Of a stretch of DNA of 5,870 bases, positions 1 to 5,794 are shown piece after piece. The notes beneath the pieces are model-generated. The model did not search any database and was not told where the DNA came from. It saw only the letters and a list, made by a program, of their open reading frames with translations. Position 1 is the first letter of the stretch. Each line of letters starts with the position of its first letter. Position numbers and translations under genes: made by a program. Where the stretch lies: assembly GCA_013203545.1 (NCBI GenBank), contig JABMQA010001357.1, positions 1 through 5,870 of the forward strand. The letters are read 5' to 3'. This DNA comes from Bacteroidota bacterium (GTDB lineage: Bacteria; Bacteroidota; Bacteroidia; Bacteroidales; 4484-276).

Positions 1-118
1 ACCCGAAGGGCAGAATACCAAGGGTTTACCCGTGGATGAATGTAAAATTCGCCCGAAGGGCGTCGAGAGAAGCTCGAAAGTGGAAAAGGTGCCACGGGCA
101 AGCCCGTGGGGTTTCCAC
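1..118 (+). mobile_element. Probable right end of an IS200/IS605-type element (tnpB 3' tail / omega-RNA scaffold), truncated by window edge
   Basis: This stretch is clearly more GC-rich than the rest of the window and is packed with small hairpins: CCC-GAA-GGG (2-10), GGGT-TT-ACCC (22-31), CGCCC-GAA-GGGCG (50-62), TCGAG-AGAAG-CTCGA (63-77), and a nested terminal structure. In that structure GTGGAAA (80-86) pairs with TTTCCAC (112-118) around CCACGGGC/GCCCGTGG (92-99/102-109). The structure then stops abruptly and AT-rich sequence follows. A GAAGC-like segment followed by a GC-rich hairpin and a TTCAC/TTCCAC-like end is characteristic of the right ends of IS200/IS605 and IS1341-type elements, where the 3' end of tnpB overlaps its guide (omega/reRNA) scaffold. 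Two frames are open across it: one to a TAA at 137-139 (reading GLPVDE) and one to a TAA at 192-194. I cannot tell which, if either, is the TnpB C-terminus. No catalytic domain is visible. The identification rests on structure and pattern memory. The alternative is an unrelated structured RNA or the 3' end of another gene. Confidence 0.5.
80..118 (+). repeat. Nested inverted repeat (terminal hairpin of the putative element)
   Basis: An outer 7-bp arm, GTGGAAA (80-86) with TTTCCAC (112-118), encloses an inner perfect palindrome CCACGGGC-AA-GCCCGTGG (92-109). The two-base centre probably opens into a four-base loop. The inner left arm CCACGGG (92-98) is also complementary to CCCGTGG at 29-35, so two mutually exclusive pairings are possible. 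There is no T-tract after the stem, which argues against a simple intrinsic terminator. TTCCACA recurs at 128-134, so the outer left arm could pair with that copy as well. Confidence 0.7.
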
Positions 119-231
119 AATAAAAAATTCCACACCTAAAGAGGAGGATGATGTTTATGAGGTTAAAATAGCTGAGATTTGTTTAAGTTACTAAATATTA
201 TTAATTTTTAAAGCAAGGAGGAAAATGAAAA
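119..231 (+). other. Leader region between the putative element end and the binding-protein gene
   Basis: This 113-nt AT-rich stretch contains no convincing protein gene. It holds a GAGGAGG sequence (141-147) directly followed by a 7-codon ORF starting ATG-ATG (148-171, MMFMRLK then TAG), a candidate promoter, and the ribosome binding site AAGGAGG (215-221) for the next gene. The tiny ORF may be a leader peptide, a chance ORF, or the remains of a gene start interrupted by rearrangement next to the element. Nothing in its sequence decides this. Confidence 0.5.
172..201 (+). promoter_or_regulatory. Candidate sigma-A/sigma-70 promoter for the operon
   Basis: CTGAGA (172-177) matches four of six bases of the -35 consensus. 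TATTAT (196-201) matches five of six of the -10 consensus, and the spacer is 18 bp. Transcription would start near 208, just before the AAGGAGG site. The location is sensible because it is the only leader of any length before the first operon gene and lies beyond the putative element end. In such AT-rich DNA, matches of this quality arise by chance, so this is only a candidate. No obvious CcpA-type cre operator was seen around it. Confidence 0.28.
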
Positions 232-1482
232 ATGAAAAAGGTATTATTATGGCTATTAGCGTTAACAATTTGTGTATCGATGGTAGCAAGCTTTTCACTT
301 GCCGCTAGTGTTGAATTGGTTATATGGGAACAAAGTGCGGAATGGAGAATTAAAGCTCTACAATCTACAATTGATGCGTTTGTAGCAGAACATCCCAATG
401 TTTCCATAAGGATTGAATCTTTCCCATTTGTTGAGTATCTACCAAAAATCAACTCGGCTGTTCAAGCAGGGACAGCAGTCGATATTATTACAATTGTTGG
501 TCAATGGGCCGTACCGTTAATTAATGCTGGCTTAGTGTCAGAAATACCAGTGGATGTTCTATCCGTTAAAGGGTTGCACGAAGAGTATTTCCAAGGACCC
601 GGAGATGAGGCAATTGTAAATGGAAAGGTTTACATGGTTCCAAATCATGTAACTATGGGGACAGGAGGTCTGGTCTATAATGAAGATTTACTAAAGGAAG
701 CTGGAATTTCGGTGCCTCCAAAGTTTGAAACCTGGGAAGAATTCATGGAAGCTGCTCAGAAATGCACAAAATTTGATGACAATGGGAATATGATCCAAGC
801 AGGATTCAGTGTTCATGGTGTGCTGGAATCGTTTCATGCAATGGCGTATGTTCTTCAACAGGGGGGAGAGATCATCAAAGATGGTAAAATAGCTTTTGAT
901 AATAAAAGTGGTTTAGCGGCTCTACAGGCGTATCAAGATATATATCTAAAGTACAAAGTAGATGATCCATTATTTGTTGGTGGCTTGAATGGCTTTCCTC
1001 AAGGAAGAGTTGCTATGATGGATATCGGAGCGTGGGCTGGTAAAGCTGCTGAAACTCAAAATCCTGATCTTAAAGTCGGCTTTGGAGACCCGCTGCCTTC
1101 AATAAACCCAGAGTATCCTGCATACTCGCAATGTGATACAGTCTGGCAGTTTATAGTTCCTGAAAACTCAAAGAACAAAGAAATGGTCTGGGAATTTTTG
1201 AAATTTTACAAGACAAAAGAACAATTTGTAAATCGTGTACAGTATGACGGCGAACTTCCTTCATTAAAGTCAGCTGCTGTGGAATTTTTGAATGATGATG
1301 TAATGGATGCTTATGTGAAATCAGCTGAATATTCAACTTACTCTGGATATAAAGTAGACCGTGAAAAATTTAATAATACAGTAAACACATATTTACAACA
1401 ATTAGCCCGTGGCGACTTAACACCGGAACAAGCACTTGCAGGATTAACCGAAGATCTTAATAAAATATTAAGTGGCCAGTAA
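232..1482 (+). CDS. ABC transporter extracellular sugar-binding protein (SBP_bac_1 / CUT1 family)
   Basis: This 416-residue protein has the usual length for a CUT1 carbohydrate-binding protein. It binds sugar outside the membrane and delivers it to the two permeases encoded next. Residues 1-24 form a Sec signal peptide: MKK, a hydrophobic core, then SLA-A, giving signal-peptidase-I cleavage near residues 24/25. The only leader cysteine (C14, context LTIC) sits inside the core and is a poor lipobox. The mature protein begins with the typical beta strand VELVIWEQ. Family landmarks follow: NGKVYMVPNH (120-129), LVYNEDLLKEAGI (137-149) and the PPKFETWEEF region (152-161). The middle 'GRVAMMDIGAW' segment also fits. 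The ATG at 232 is chosen because AAGGAGG (215-221) lies 10 nt upstream; an out-of-frame ATG at 225 is too close. The strong stem-loop after the gene would favour higher expression of this subunit than of the permeases. Family assignment is secure. The ligand, probably an amino sugar or an oligosaccharide of one, is inferred only from neighbours. Confidence 0.95.
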   Translation: MKKVLLWLLALTICVSMVASFSLAASVELVIWEQSAEWRIKALQSTIDAFVAEHPNVSIRIESFPFVEYLPKINSAVQAGTAVDIITIVGQWAVPLINAGLVSEIPVDVLSVKGLHEEYFQGPGDEAIVNGKVYMVPNHVTMGTGGLVYNEDLLKEAGISVPPKFETWEEFMEAAQKCTKFDDNGNMIQAGFSVHGVLESFHAMAYVLQQGGEIIKDGKIAFDNKSGLAALQAYQDIYLKYKVDDPLFVGGLNGFPQGRVAMMDIGAWAGKAAETQNPDLKVGFGDPLPSINPEYPAYSQCDTVWQFIVPENSKNKEMVWEFLKFYKTKEQFVNRVQYDGELPSLKSAAVEFLNDDVMDAYVKSAEYSTYSGYKVDREKFNNTVNTYLQQLARGDLTPEQALAGLTEDLNKILSGQ

Positions 1483-1492
1483 CAGTAATACA

Positions 1493-1528
1493 AATACGGG
1501 AATCTAAATATTATTAGATTCCCGTATT
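1493..1528 (+). terminator. Strong intergenic stem-loop (partial terminator or mRNA-stabilising hairpin)
   Basis: There is a perfect 15-bp inverted repeat, AATACGGGAATCTAA (1493-1507) against TTAGATTCCCGTATT (1514-1528), with a 6-nt loop ATATTA. It lies 10 nt after the binding-protein stop codon. The following sequence (ATTTAAAAC) is only a weak T-tract, so complete termination is unlikely. A stem-loop between a binding-protein gene and its permease genes is a familiar arrangement that protects the upstream mRNA from 3' exonucleases or attenuates transcription, so that binding protein exceeds permease. Confidence 0.75.
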
Positions 1529-1571
1529 ATTTAAAACAAAGTCTGTTATTGATTTAACTCTGGAGAAAAAT

Positions 1572-2483
1572 ATGCAGAAATTACATGGACATAAAAGGAA
1601 AGTATTATTTCCTTATATTGTTGCTTATCCTGTATTATTTTATATAATGCTTTTTTTTATTCTTCCAGTTTTATATTTATTATTTTTAAGTTTATCCTCC
1701 ACAGACCAATTTTCTAAAATTAGTATATTTAACGAATTGGATAATTATCAAATATTGTTAAAAGACAAATTGTTCTGGAAGGCCTTTAAACAGACGTTTA
1801 TCCTTACAGGCATTAGAGTTATTACTATTGTCCCTTTGTCTTTGCTAATTGCAATGGGGATAAATAGTATCAAGAATACTCGCTTAAGGAATTTTTACAG
1901 TATCGCTTATTTTTGTCCTGTTATTACATCAACAGCGGGTGTTGCGCTGATTTGGATGTGGATATATGATCCGAGTCTTGGTTTGGCAAATTATATATTA
2001 TCTTTAGTTGGCATACAGAAGCAATCTTTTTTGTTAAATACAGATATTTCATTGTTGTCGATAGCCGTTGTTTCAATTTGGAAAGATATTGGCTGGTATA
2101 TGGTTATCTTCTTTGCTGGTCTACAAGGTATCCCGGAGCATCTCTATGAAGCCGCGGAAATTGATGGTGTTAATATCTGGTCTCGATTCCGATACATAAC
2201 TTTTCCCTTATTGGCTCCGACATTTCTTCTTATCATGGTTGTCGTAATGATCAATTCTCTTAGAGAGTTCACGTCAATTTTTATTATGACTCGAAGCACA
2301 ATATCTGGTGAACCTGGTGGGCCGGTAAATTCTACCTTAACACTTTCTGTTTATATGTTTAAAAACGCGTTTTTATATAACAAATATGGACTTGCTGCTG
2401 CCATCGCATTAATTCTCTTGATTATCCTAGCAATATTTACAATTATACAATTTAGATTGTATAGAGTGGAGTGGGAATATTAG
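1572..2483 (+). CDS. ABC sugar transporter permease, first subunit (CUT1, MalF/UgpA/LacF type)
   Basis: This 303-residue polytopic membrane protein forms half of the translocation channel. Hydrophobic segments lie near residues 12-38, 72-95, 105-131, 160-182, 212-230 and 268-294, giving the six helices usual for this subfamily. The cytoplasmic EAA loop that docks the ATPase is clear: E193-A-A-E-I-D-G199, followed by the FP-LLAP segment (211-216). The N-terminus has the short basic stretch followed by 'FPYIVAYPVLFY', typical of UgpA-like subunits. The start at 1572 is supported by GGAG (1562-1565), six bases upstream. The next permease begins 17 nt after the stop, so the two are translated as a pair. 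No ATPase gene is present in the window; such importers commonly use a shared MsmX/UgpC-type ATPase. Substrate cannot be read from the sequence. Confidence 0.95.
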   Translation: MQKLHGHKRKVLFPYIVAYPVLFYIMLFFILPVLYLLFLSLSSTDQFSKISIFNELDNYQILLKDKLFWKAFKQTFILTGIRVITIVPLSLLIAMGINSIKNTRLRNFYSIAYFCPVITSTAGVALIWMWIYDPSLGLANYILSLVGIQKQSFLLNTDISLLSIAVVSIWKDIGWYMVIFFAGLQGIPEHLYEAAEIDGVNIWSRFRYITFPLLAPTFLLIMVVVMINSLREFTSIFIMTRSTISGEPGGPVNSTLTLSVYMFKNAFLYNKYGLAAAIALILLIILAIFTIIQFRLYRVEWEY

Positions 2484-2500
2484 TCAGAACAGGATAAAAA

Positions 2501-3367
2501 ATGAAAAATAAATTAACTTTTAATAAAAAAAATAGAAACCGAAAGAAAAGTCGTATTATAAGTAATATTTTCTTAAATATATTTTTAATGGCGGGAAGTT
2601 TTATTACCATGTTGCCATTAATATGGATGTTTTTATCATCCATAAAACCATCAAAAGAAATCATTCAAATGCCACCAACATTTTTGCCTGCTAATCCAAC
2701 GTTTAATAATTTTAAAGACCTATTCAATACATTGCCGTTTATGCAATTTCTTTTTAATAGCCTGTTCGTCACAATTATCAGCACAGTCATATTGGTACTG
2801 GTTGCTGCATTAACGGGATTCGTATTTGCTAAATTTAAATTTTATGGCAAAAAGATCATATATTCGATTATTTTAACAACAATGATGATAGTTGACGAAA
2901 TACTAGTTTTACCGCTATATTTAATGATAACAAGGGTACACCTAAATAACACGTATATTGCACTTATTATTCCATTCCTTGTAACCGGATTTGCTGTTTT
3001 TTTGATGCGGCAGTTCATAAGCACAATACCAAATGGTTTAATCGAATCTGCGGTTATTGATGGTGCAAGTTATCTGCAAATATTTTATAAAATAATTCTA
3101 CCGCTAATCTCTCCAGCTTTAGGAACTTTAGCAATTTTTAATTTTATTTGGATGTGGAATATGCTTATGTGGCCTGTAATAGTTGTTGACTCAGAAAAAA
3201 TGATGACATTACAAATTGCAATGTCGCGATTTACCTCTATGTATCTAACAAGATATGATCTGTCAATGGCAGCTGCGACAATAGCTACAATTCCAATATT
3301 GATACTATATCTCGCTCTTCAAAGAACATTTGTTAAGGGTATCGCGTTAACAGGAATTAAACAATAA
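2501..3367 (+). CDS. ABC sugar transporter permease, second subunit (CUT1, MalG/UgpE/LacG type)
   Basis: This 288-residue membrane protein is the partner of the preceding permease. A very basic N-terminus (residues 4-18, many Lys/Arg/Asn) precedes the first helix (about 21-46). The periplasmic segment 'PPTFLPANPTFNNF' (58-71) is typical of MalG-type subunits. Further hydrophobic segments lie near 82-108, 117-142, 150-170, 198-226 and 255-273. The EAA loop reads E182-S-A-V-I-D-G-A189, with the following PLISPA (201-206). The C-terminus 'FVKGIALTGIKQ' matches the usual G-x-x-x-G-x-x-K ending. The ATG at 2501 has AGGA (2491-2494) six bases upstream. An eight-A run lies at 2525-2532 early in the gene, a place where sequencing or transcriptional slippage could occur, but the frame is intact. 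Confidence 0.95.
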   Translation: MKNKLTFNKKNRNRKKSRIISNIFLNIFLMAGSFITMLPLIWMFLSSIKPSKEIIQMPPTFLPANPTFNNFKDLFNTLPFMQFLFNSLFVTIISTVILVLVAALTGFVFAKFKFYGKKIIYSIILTTMMIVDEILVLPLYLMITRVHLNNTYIALIIPFLVTGFAVFLMRQFISTIPNGLIESAVIDGASYLQIFYKIILPLISPALGTLAIFNFIWMWNMLMWPVIVVDSEKMMTLQIAMSRFTSMYLTRYDLSMAAATIATIPILILYLALQRTFVKGIALTGIKQ

Positions 3368-3382
3368 TTATGAGGTGACATT

Positions 3383-4585
3383 ATGTTAGATAAGAATATT
3401 ATAAAAAAACAGTATGATTTTTATAAAGATTATTTACTGAATGGAATTATGTCATTCTGGGAAGAGAGAACATGGGATAAAGAATGTGGTGGTTATTTCA
3501 CCTGTTTTGACCGCAGGGGTACTCTTACAGATGCTAATAAATATATTTGGTTTCAGGGTAGACAGTTATGGATGTTTTCTGCTTTATATAGCCAATTTCA
3601 TGAATCAAAATGGTTTGAATTGGCATCCCATGGCAGAAAATTTTTAATCGAAAAAGCTTATGCAGGAAATGGAAGATGGAATTATCAGCTAGATCAAAAA
3701 GGTAATGCTATTACCGGAACCATTTCAATTTTCACGGATTTATTTGTATTGTCGGGATTGGCAGAATATGCTTTAGCATCAAATAGTGATCAAGATATTG
3801 AGTTAATATCTGAGGCCTACAAAGCGATTGAGAAAAGTGTATACGACCCAAATTATAAGGACATCTATCATAATATTTGGAGTCCAAAGTATAAACATCA
3901 TGGGTTATATATGATAACAATGATTGTTGCCCCCATTGTTGGGAAAGTATTGGGTGATGACAAAACTAGGCCATTAATTGATCATTGTTTAGAAAACATA
4001 TTATACTCGTTTGCTAAAGATGACCATGAAGCCCTATTTGAAGCTATTGGTAAAAATGGGGAGTACATGGATGATGATGAAGGACATATTGTATATCCTG
4101 GGCATACATTTGAATCGAGTTGGGCTTGCATTCAAGAAGGAAGACGGAGAAATGATCAATCGATAATTGATAGAGCTATACAAATATTTGAATGGATATA
4201 CAAAAGAGGTATTGATAATGAATATGGTGGTATCTATTCATATCTTGATGTGACCTCTGGTAAGCCTAAACAATTTGATTGGAATAAAGAAACGAACATG
4301 TCTTGGGATGATAAAAATTTTTGGGTAAATGCAGAGGCCATAGCCGTAACGTCCATGGCCGCTGTTGAAAAACAAAATGAAGAATATTTCAATCGTTTTA
4401 TTGATATCTCGGAATGGTGTTATAAAAATTTTTATGATAATGAATATGGTGAGTGGTATGCAGAATTATACCGAGATGGCTCGATAAAGCTATCAGATAA
4501 AGGGACCAAATGGAAAGCAGCATATCATGTACCACGTGGAATAATGATAGCGATGCAGGAATTTAAAAATTATACAGAAAAGTAA
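3383..4585 (+). CDS. N-acylglucosamine 2-epimerase (AGE / renin-binding-protein family)
   Basis: This 400-residue protein has the normal length for the cytoplasmic (alpha/alpha)6-barrel AGE family, which interconverts N-acetyl-D-glucosamine and N-acetyl-D-mannosamine. Diagnostic segments are YIWFQGRQLWMFSALY (54-69, with R60), PGHTFESSW (239-247, H241), FWVNAEAI (313-320) and YHVPRG (381-386, H382). H241 and H382 correspond by motif to the two catalytic histidines of AGE enzymes. The 'HVPR' ending is characteristic of AGE/RnBP proteins; cellobiose 2-epimerases carry a YHNGR-like motif there, so a disaccharide epimerase is less likely. There is no signal peptide or membrane segment. The gene starts 15 nt after the permease stop, with GAGGTGA (3372-3378) just upstream. 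Its place between an importer and a ROK kinase supports catabolism of ManNAc (for example from sialic acid) to GlcNAc. Other AGE-fold sugar isomerases are a residual alternative. Confidence 0.87.
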   Translation: MLDKNIIKKQYDFYKDYLLNGIMSFWEERTWDKECGGYFTCFDRRGTLTDANKYIWFQGRQLWMFSALYSQFHESKWFELASHGRKFLIEKAYAGNGRWNYQLDQKGNAITGTISIFTDLFVLSGLAEYALASNSDQDIELISEAYKAIEKSVYDPNYKDIYHNIWSPKYKHHGLYMITMIVAPIVGKVLGDDKTRPLIDHCLENILYSFAKDDHEALFEAIGKNGEYMDDDEGHIVYPGHTFESSWACIQEGRRRNDQSIIDRAIQIFEWIYKRGIDNEYGGIYSYLDVTSGKPKQFDWNKETNMSWDDKNFWVNAEAIAVTSMAAVEKQNEEYFNRFIDISEWCYKNFYDNEYGEWYAELYRDGSIKLSDKGTKWKAAYHVPRGIMIAMQEFKNYTEK

Positions 4586-4619
4586 AAATAATCATAATTT
4601 TAAAAAATTCTGCTGATTG

Positions 4620-4656
4620 TTTAAATTGTCGAGGTTCTGGTGGAGAACAGTTTAAA
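4620..4656 (+). repeat. Imperfect inverted repeat / stem-loop upstream of ROK kinase
   Basis: GTTCT (4634-4638) and AGAAC (4644-4648) form a 5-bp stem around a GGTGG loop. TTTAAA (4620-4625) and TTTAAA (4651-4656) extend it as outer arms, with a bulge on the left strand. There is no T-tract immediately after the stem, so it is not a convincing intrinsic terminator. Confidence 0.5.
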
Positions 4657-4687
4657 AATGAGTAATGCTCTAAGCCTTTTATAAATG

Positions 4688-4704
4688 AAGGTTTCAAGGT
4701 TTCA
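4688..4704 (+). repeat. 8-nt tandem direct repeat (AAGGTTTC twice)
   Basis: AAGGTTTCA occurs at 4688-4696 and again at 4696-4704, sharing one base, directly before the inverted repeat CAAAG/CTTTG (4705-4709/4715-4719). This cluster lies 33-49 nt upstream of the kinase start. It could be a regulator-binding site or simply local repeat expansion; the sequence does not distinguish these. Confidence 0.6.
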
Positions 4705-4736
4705 CAAAGATAAACTTTGATACGAGGTGAAAAATA

Positions 4737-5699
4737 ATGCAAGTAACGGCTGTTGGGGTTGATATTGGAGGTACTGATACAAAAATTGCTCTTGTAGATA
4801 CCAAGGGGAATATATCAAATTTTTCCAGTATTAAAACGATCGATGCGTTAAACAAACGCAAAAAATATTTGGAAGATTTATATTCAAATATTTACAAGGC
4901 TATGGCAAACACTTATAATAATTGTGTTGGAATAGGTGTATCCATGCTAGGAATGCAAATGGAAGATGGTAGTGGGACGTTATGTTCTTCAAACGCCAAG
5001 GGCTTTAAAAGATTCAATATCCGCTCGGCTCTACAAAATAAATTTAACATGCCCATAGTTGTCACAAATGACCTGATAGCACATTCATTGGCAGAATATT
5101 ATTTTGGTAGTGGAAAGATGTATGAAAGATTTCTAAGCGTTGCAATGGGAACGGGTATCGGTTGTTCAATGGTATTAAATGGTGAACCAGTTATATTATT
5201 TGGAGGAACTTTAGGTGATTGCGGCAGAATGATTATCGACCCAAACGCCAAAATTAGCTGTGGGATGAATGTACGTGGATCAGCTGAAGCATTGTGTGGT
5301 GTACGTGGTATTGAATACCTAACGAGAAAATACTATGGAGAAGATGAAAACATTACTAGCAGGGAGGTCATAGCAAGAGTCCGAGAAGGTAAAGATGAAA
5401 TTGCGATTAAAGTAATGAAAAAAATAGGGTTTTATTTAGGGCATCTGCTTGCAAATTTATCAGTAATATTCTTCCCGCAGATTATTGTAATAAGTGGCGG
5501 GACTGTCGAGGCGGGCTCTGTTTTAATAGAAGCAAGTAGAGAACGGTTTAATGATCTAGTTGGTGAATTTCACCGGACGATTGGCCAGGTAACCGGTACA
5601 ACAATAATTGATATAAAGGAATCGATTTTAGGAAGTCGCGCCGGTATTATGGGCGGAGTAGTCCCTTTGTTACAGTCATACTTACTTAAGAAGGAGTAA
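4737..5699 (+). CDS. ROK-family sugar kinase, probable amino-sugar (GlcNAc or ManNAc) kinase with degenerate zinc motif
   Basis: This 320-residue protein has the usual size for a stand-alone ROK kinase. There is no N-terminal helix-turn-helix, so it is an enzyme rather than a NagC/XylR-type repressor. It transfers phosphate from ATP to a hexose or N-acetylhexosamine. The phosphate-1 motif is DIGGTDTK (9-16), the catalytic Asp is in TND (D112), phosphate-2 is MGTGIG (137-142), and the adenosine motif is VISGGTVEAG (251-260). A sugar-site segment SNAKGF lies at 85-90. The family's GE-x-GH...CxCGxxGCxE region is altered: GDCGR (160-164) replaces GE-x-GH, and SCGMNVRGSAEA (174-185) retains one Cys (C175) and the Glu (E184), so the zinc ligands are mostly gone. 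N-D-x-N has also become N-D-L-I. The ATG is fixed by GAGGTGA a few bases upstream. Context between an AGE epimerase and a NagA-like gene favours GlcNAc-6-P or ManNAc-6-P production, but substrate residues are atypical. Confidence 0.85.
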   Translation: MQVTAVGVDIGGTDTKIALVDTKGNISNFSSIKTIDALNKRKKYLEDLYSNIYKAMANTYNNCVGIGVSMLGMQMEDGSGTLCSSNAKGFKRFNIRSALQNKFNMPIVVTNDLIAHSLAEYYFGSGKMYERFLSVAMGTGIGCSMVLNGEPVILFGGTLGDCGRMIIDPNAKISCGMNVRGSAEALCGVRGIEYLTRKYYGEDENITSREVIARVREGKDEIAIKVMKKIGFYLGHLLANLSVIFFPQIIVISGGTVEAGSVLIEASRERFNDLVGEFHRTIGQVTGTTIIDIKESILGSRAGIMGGVVPLLQSYLLKKE

Positions 5700-5715
5700 C
5701 AGCCAAGACTGAAGG

Positions 5716-5734
5716 GAATCTTAAAGTCAGATTC
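5716..5734 (+). repeat. Small stem-loop after ROK kinase
   Basis: GAATCT (5716-5721) pairs with AGATTC (5729-5734) around a 7-nt loop, with two possible flanking G-T pairs. An alternative, mutually exclusive pairing is GACT (5707-5710) with AGTC (5725-5728). There is no T-tract, so it is weak as a terminator. The next gene follows 95 nt after the kinase stop and may still be co-transcribed. Confidence 0.35.
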
Positions 5735-5780
5735 TTAAGTTCAAAATGTTTATCGTACACTATGTATTGTATATGATGAA

Positions 5781-5786
5781 AGGAGG
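5781..5786 (+). promoter_or_regulatory. Ribosome binding site (AGGAGG) that defines an AUA start
   Basis: This is a perfect AGGAGG with an 8-nt spacer to ATA at 5795-5797. The in-frame reading frame is closed by TGA at 5777-5779, so no start exists further upstream. TTG triplets at 5787 and 5791 lie in other frames, each of which stops within a few codons. The site therefore points to the ATA, or to a mutated ATG, as the start of the final gene. Confidence 0.65.
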
Positions 5787-5794
5787 TTGGTTGT

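Larger units (their letters stand above)
4586..4736 (+). other. Intergenic region before the ROK kinase: stem-loop, tandem repeat, no gene
   Basis: These 151 nt contain no plausible ORF. They hold an imperfect stem-loop (4620-4656), a 17-nt perfect tandem repeat of period 8 (4688-4704), a small inverted repeat CAAAG-ATAAA-CTTTG (4705-4719) and the ribosome binding site GAGGTGA (4725-4731 region, about 4725-4730 core). TATAAA at 4680-4685 resembles a -10 box, but I find no acceptable -35 at 16-18 bp. This gap is much longer than the 15-17 nt gaps around the second permease, so a regulatory or processing role is plausible but unproven. Confidence 0.5.

Noticed and set aside
92..118. Intrinsic terminator at the left-end hairpin
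   Set aside because: The stem is followed by GGTTTCCAC rather than a T-tract, and it is nested in a longer inverted repeat, which fits an element end better.
201..452. Minus-strand open frame opposite the signal peptide of the binding protein
   Set aside because: It lies opposite a well-supported coding gene, has no recognisable protein features, and is explained by antisense reading of that gene.
2452..2664. Minus-strand open frame spanning the junction of the two permease genes
   Set aside because: Its hydrophobic, Phe/Leu-rich product is what AT-rich membrane-protein genes give in antisense; there is no independent support.
3732..3920. Minus-strand 62-codon open frame within the epimerase
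   Set aside because: It is fully contained within conserved epimerase coding sequence, resembles no family I recognise, and is of chance length.
3383..4585. Cellobiose or mannobiose 2-epimerase as the function of the AGE-fold protein
   Set aside because: The C-terminal catalytic segment reads YHVPR, as in AGE/RnBP enzymes, not the YHNGR-type segment of cellobiose epimerases, and the neighbours are amino-sugar genes.
4586..4736. Known riboswitch or glmS-type ribozyme ahead of the kinase
   Set aside because: The region is short and AT-rich, and I recognise none of the conserved core motifs of known riboswitch classes.
4737..5699. ROK transcriptional repressor (NagC/XylR type)
   Set aside because: There is no N-terminal helix-turn-helix; the phosphate-1 motif begins at residue 9, and the length fits a kinase.
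5749..5777. Promoter with -10 TATGAT (5772-5777) and -35 TTTATC (5749-5754)
   Set aside because: Its predicted start would fall inside or after the AGGAGG site at 5781-5786, leaving no usable ribosome binding site, and the -35 match is only three of six.
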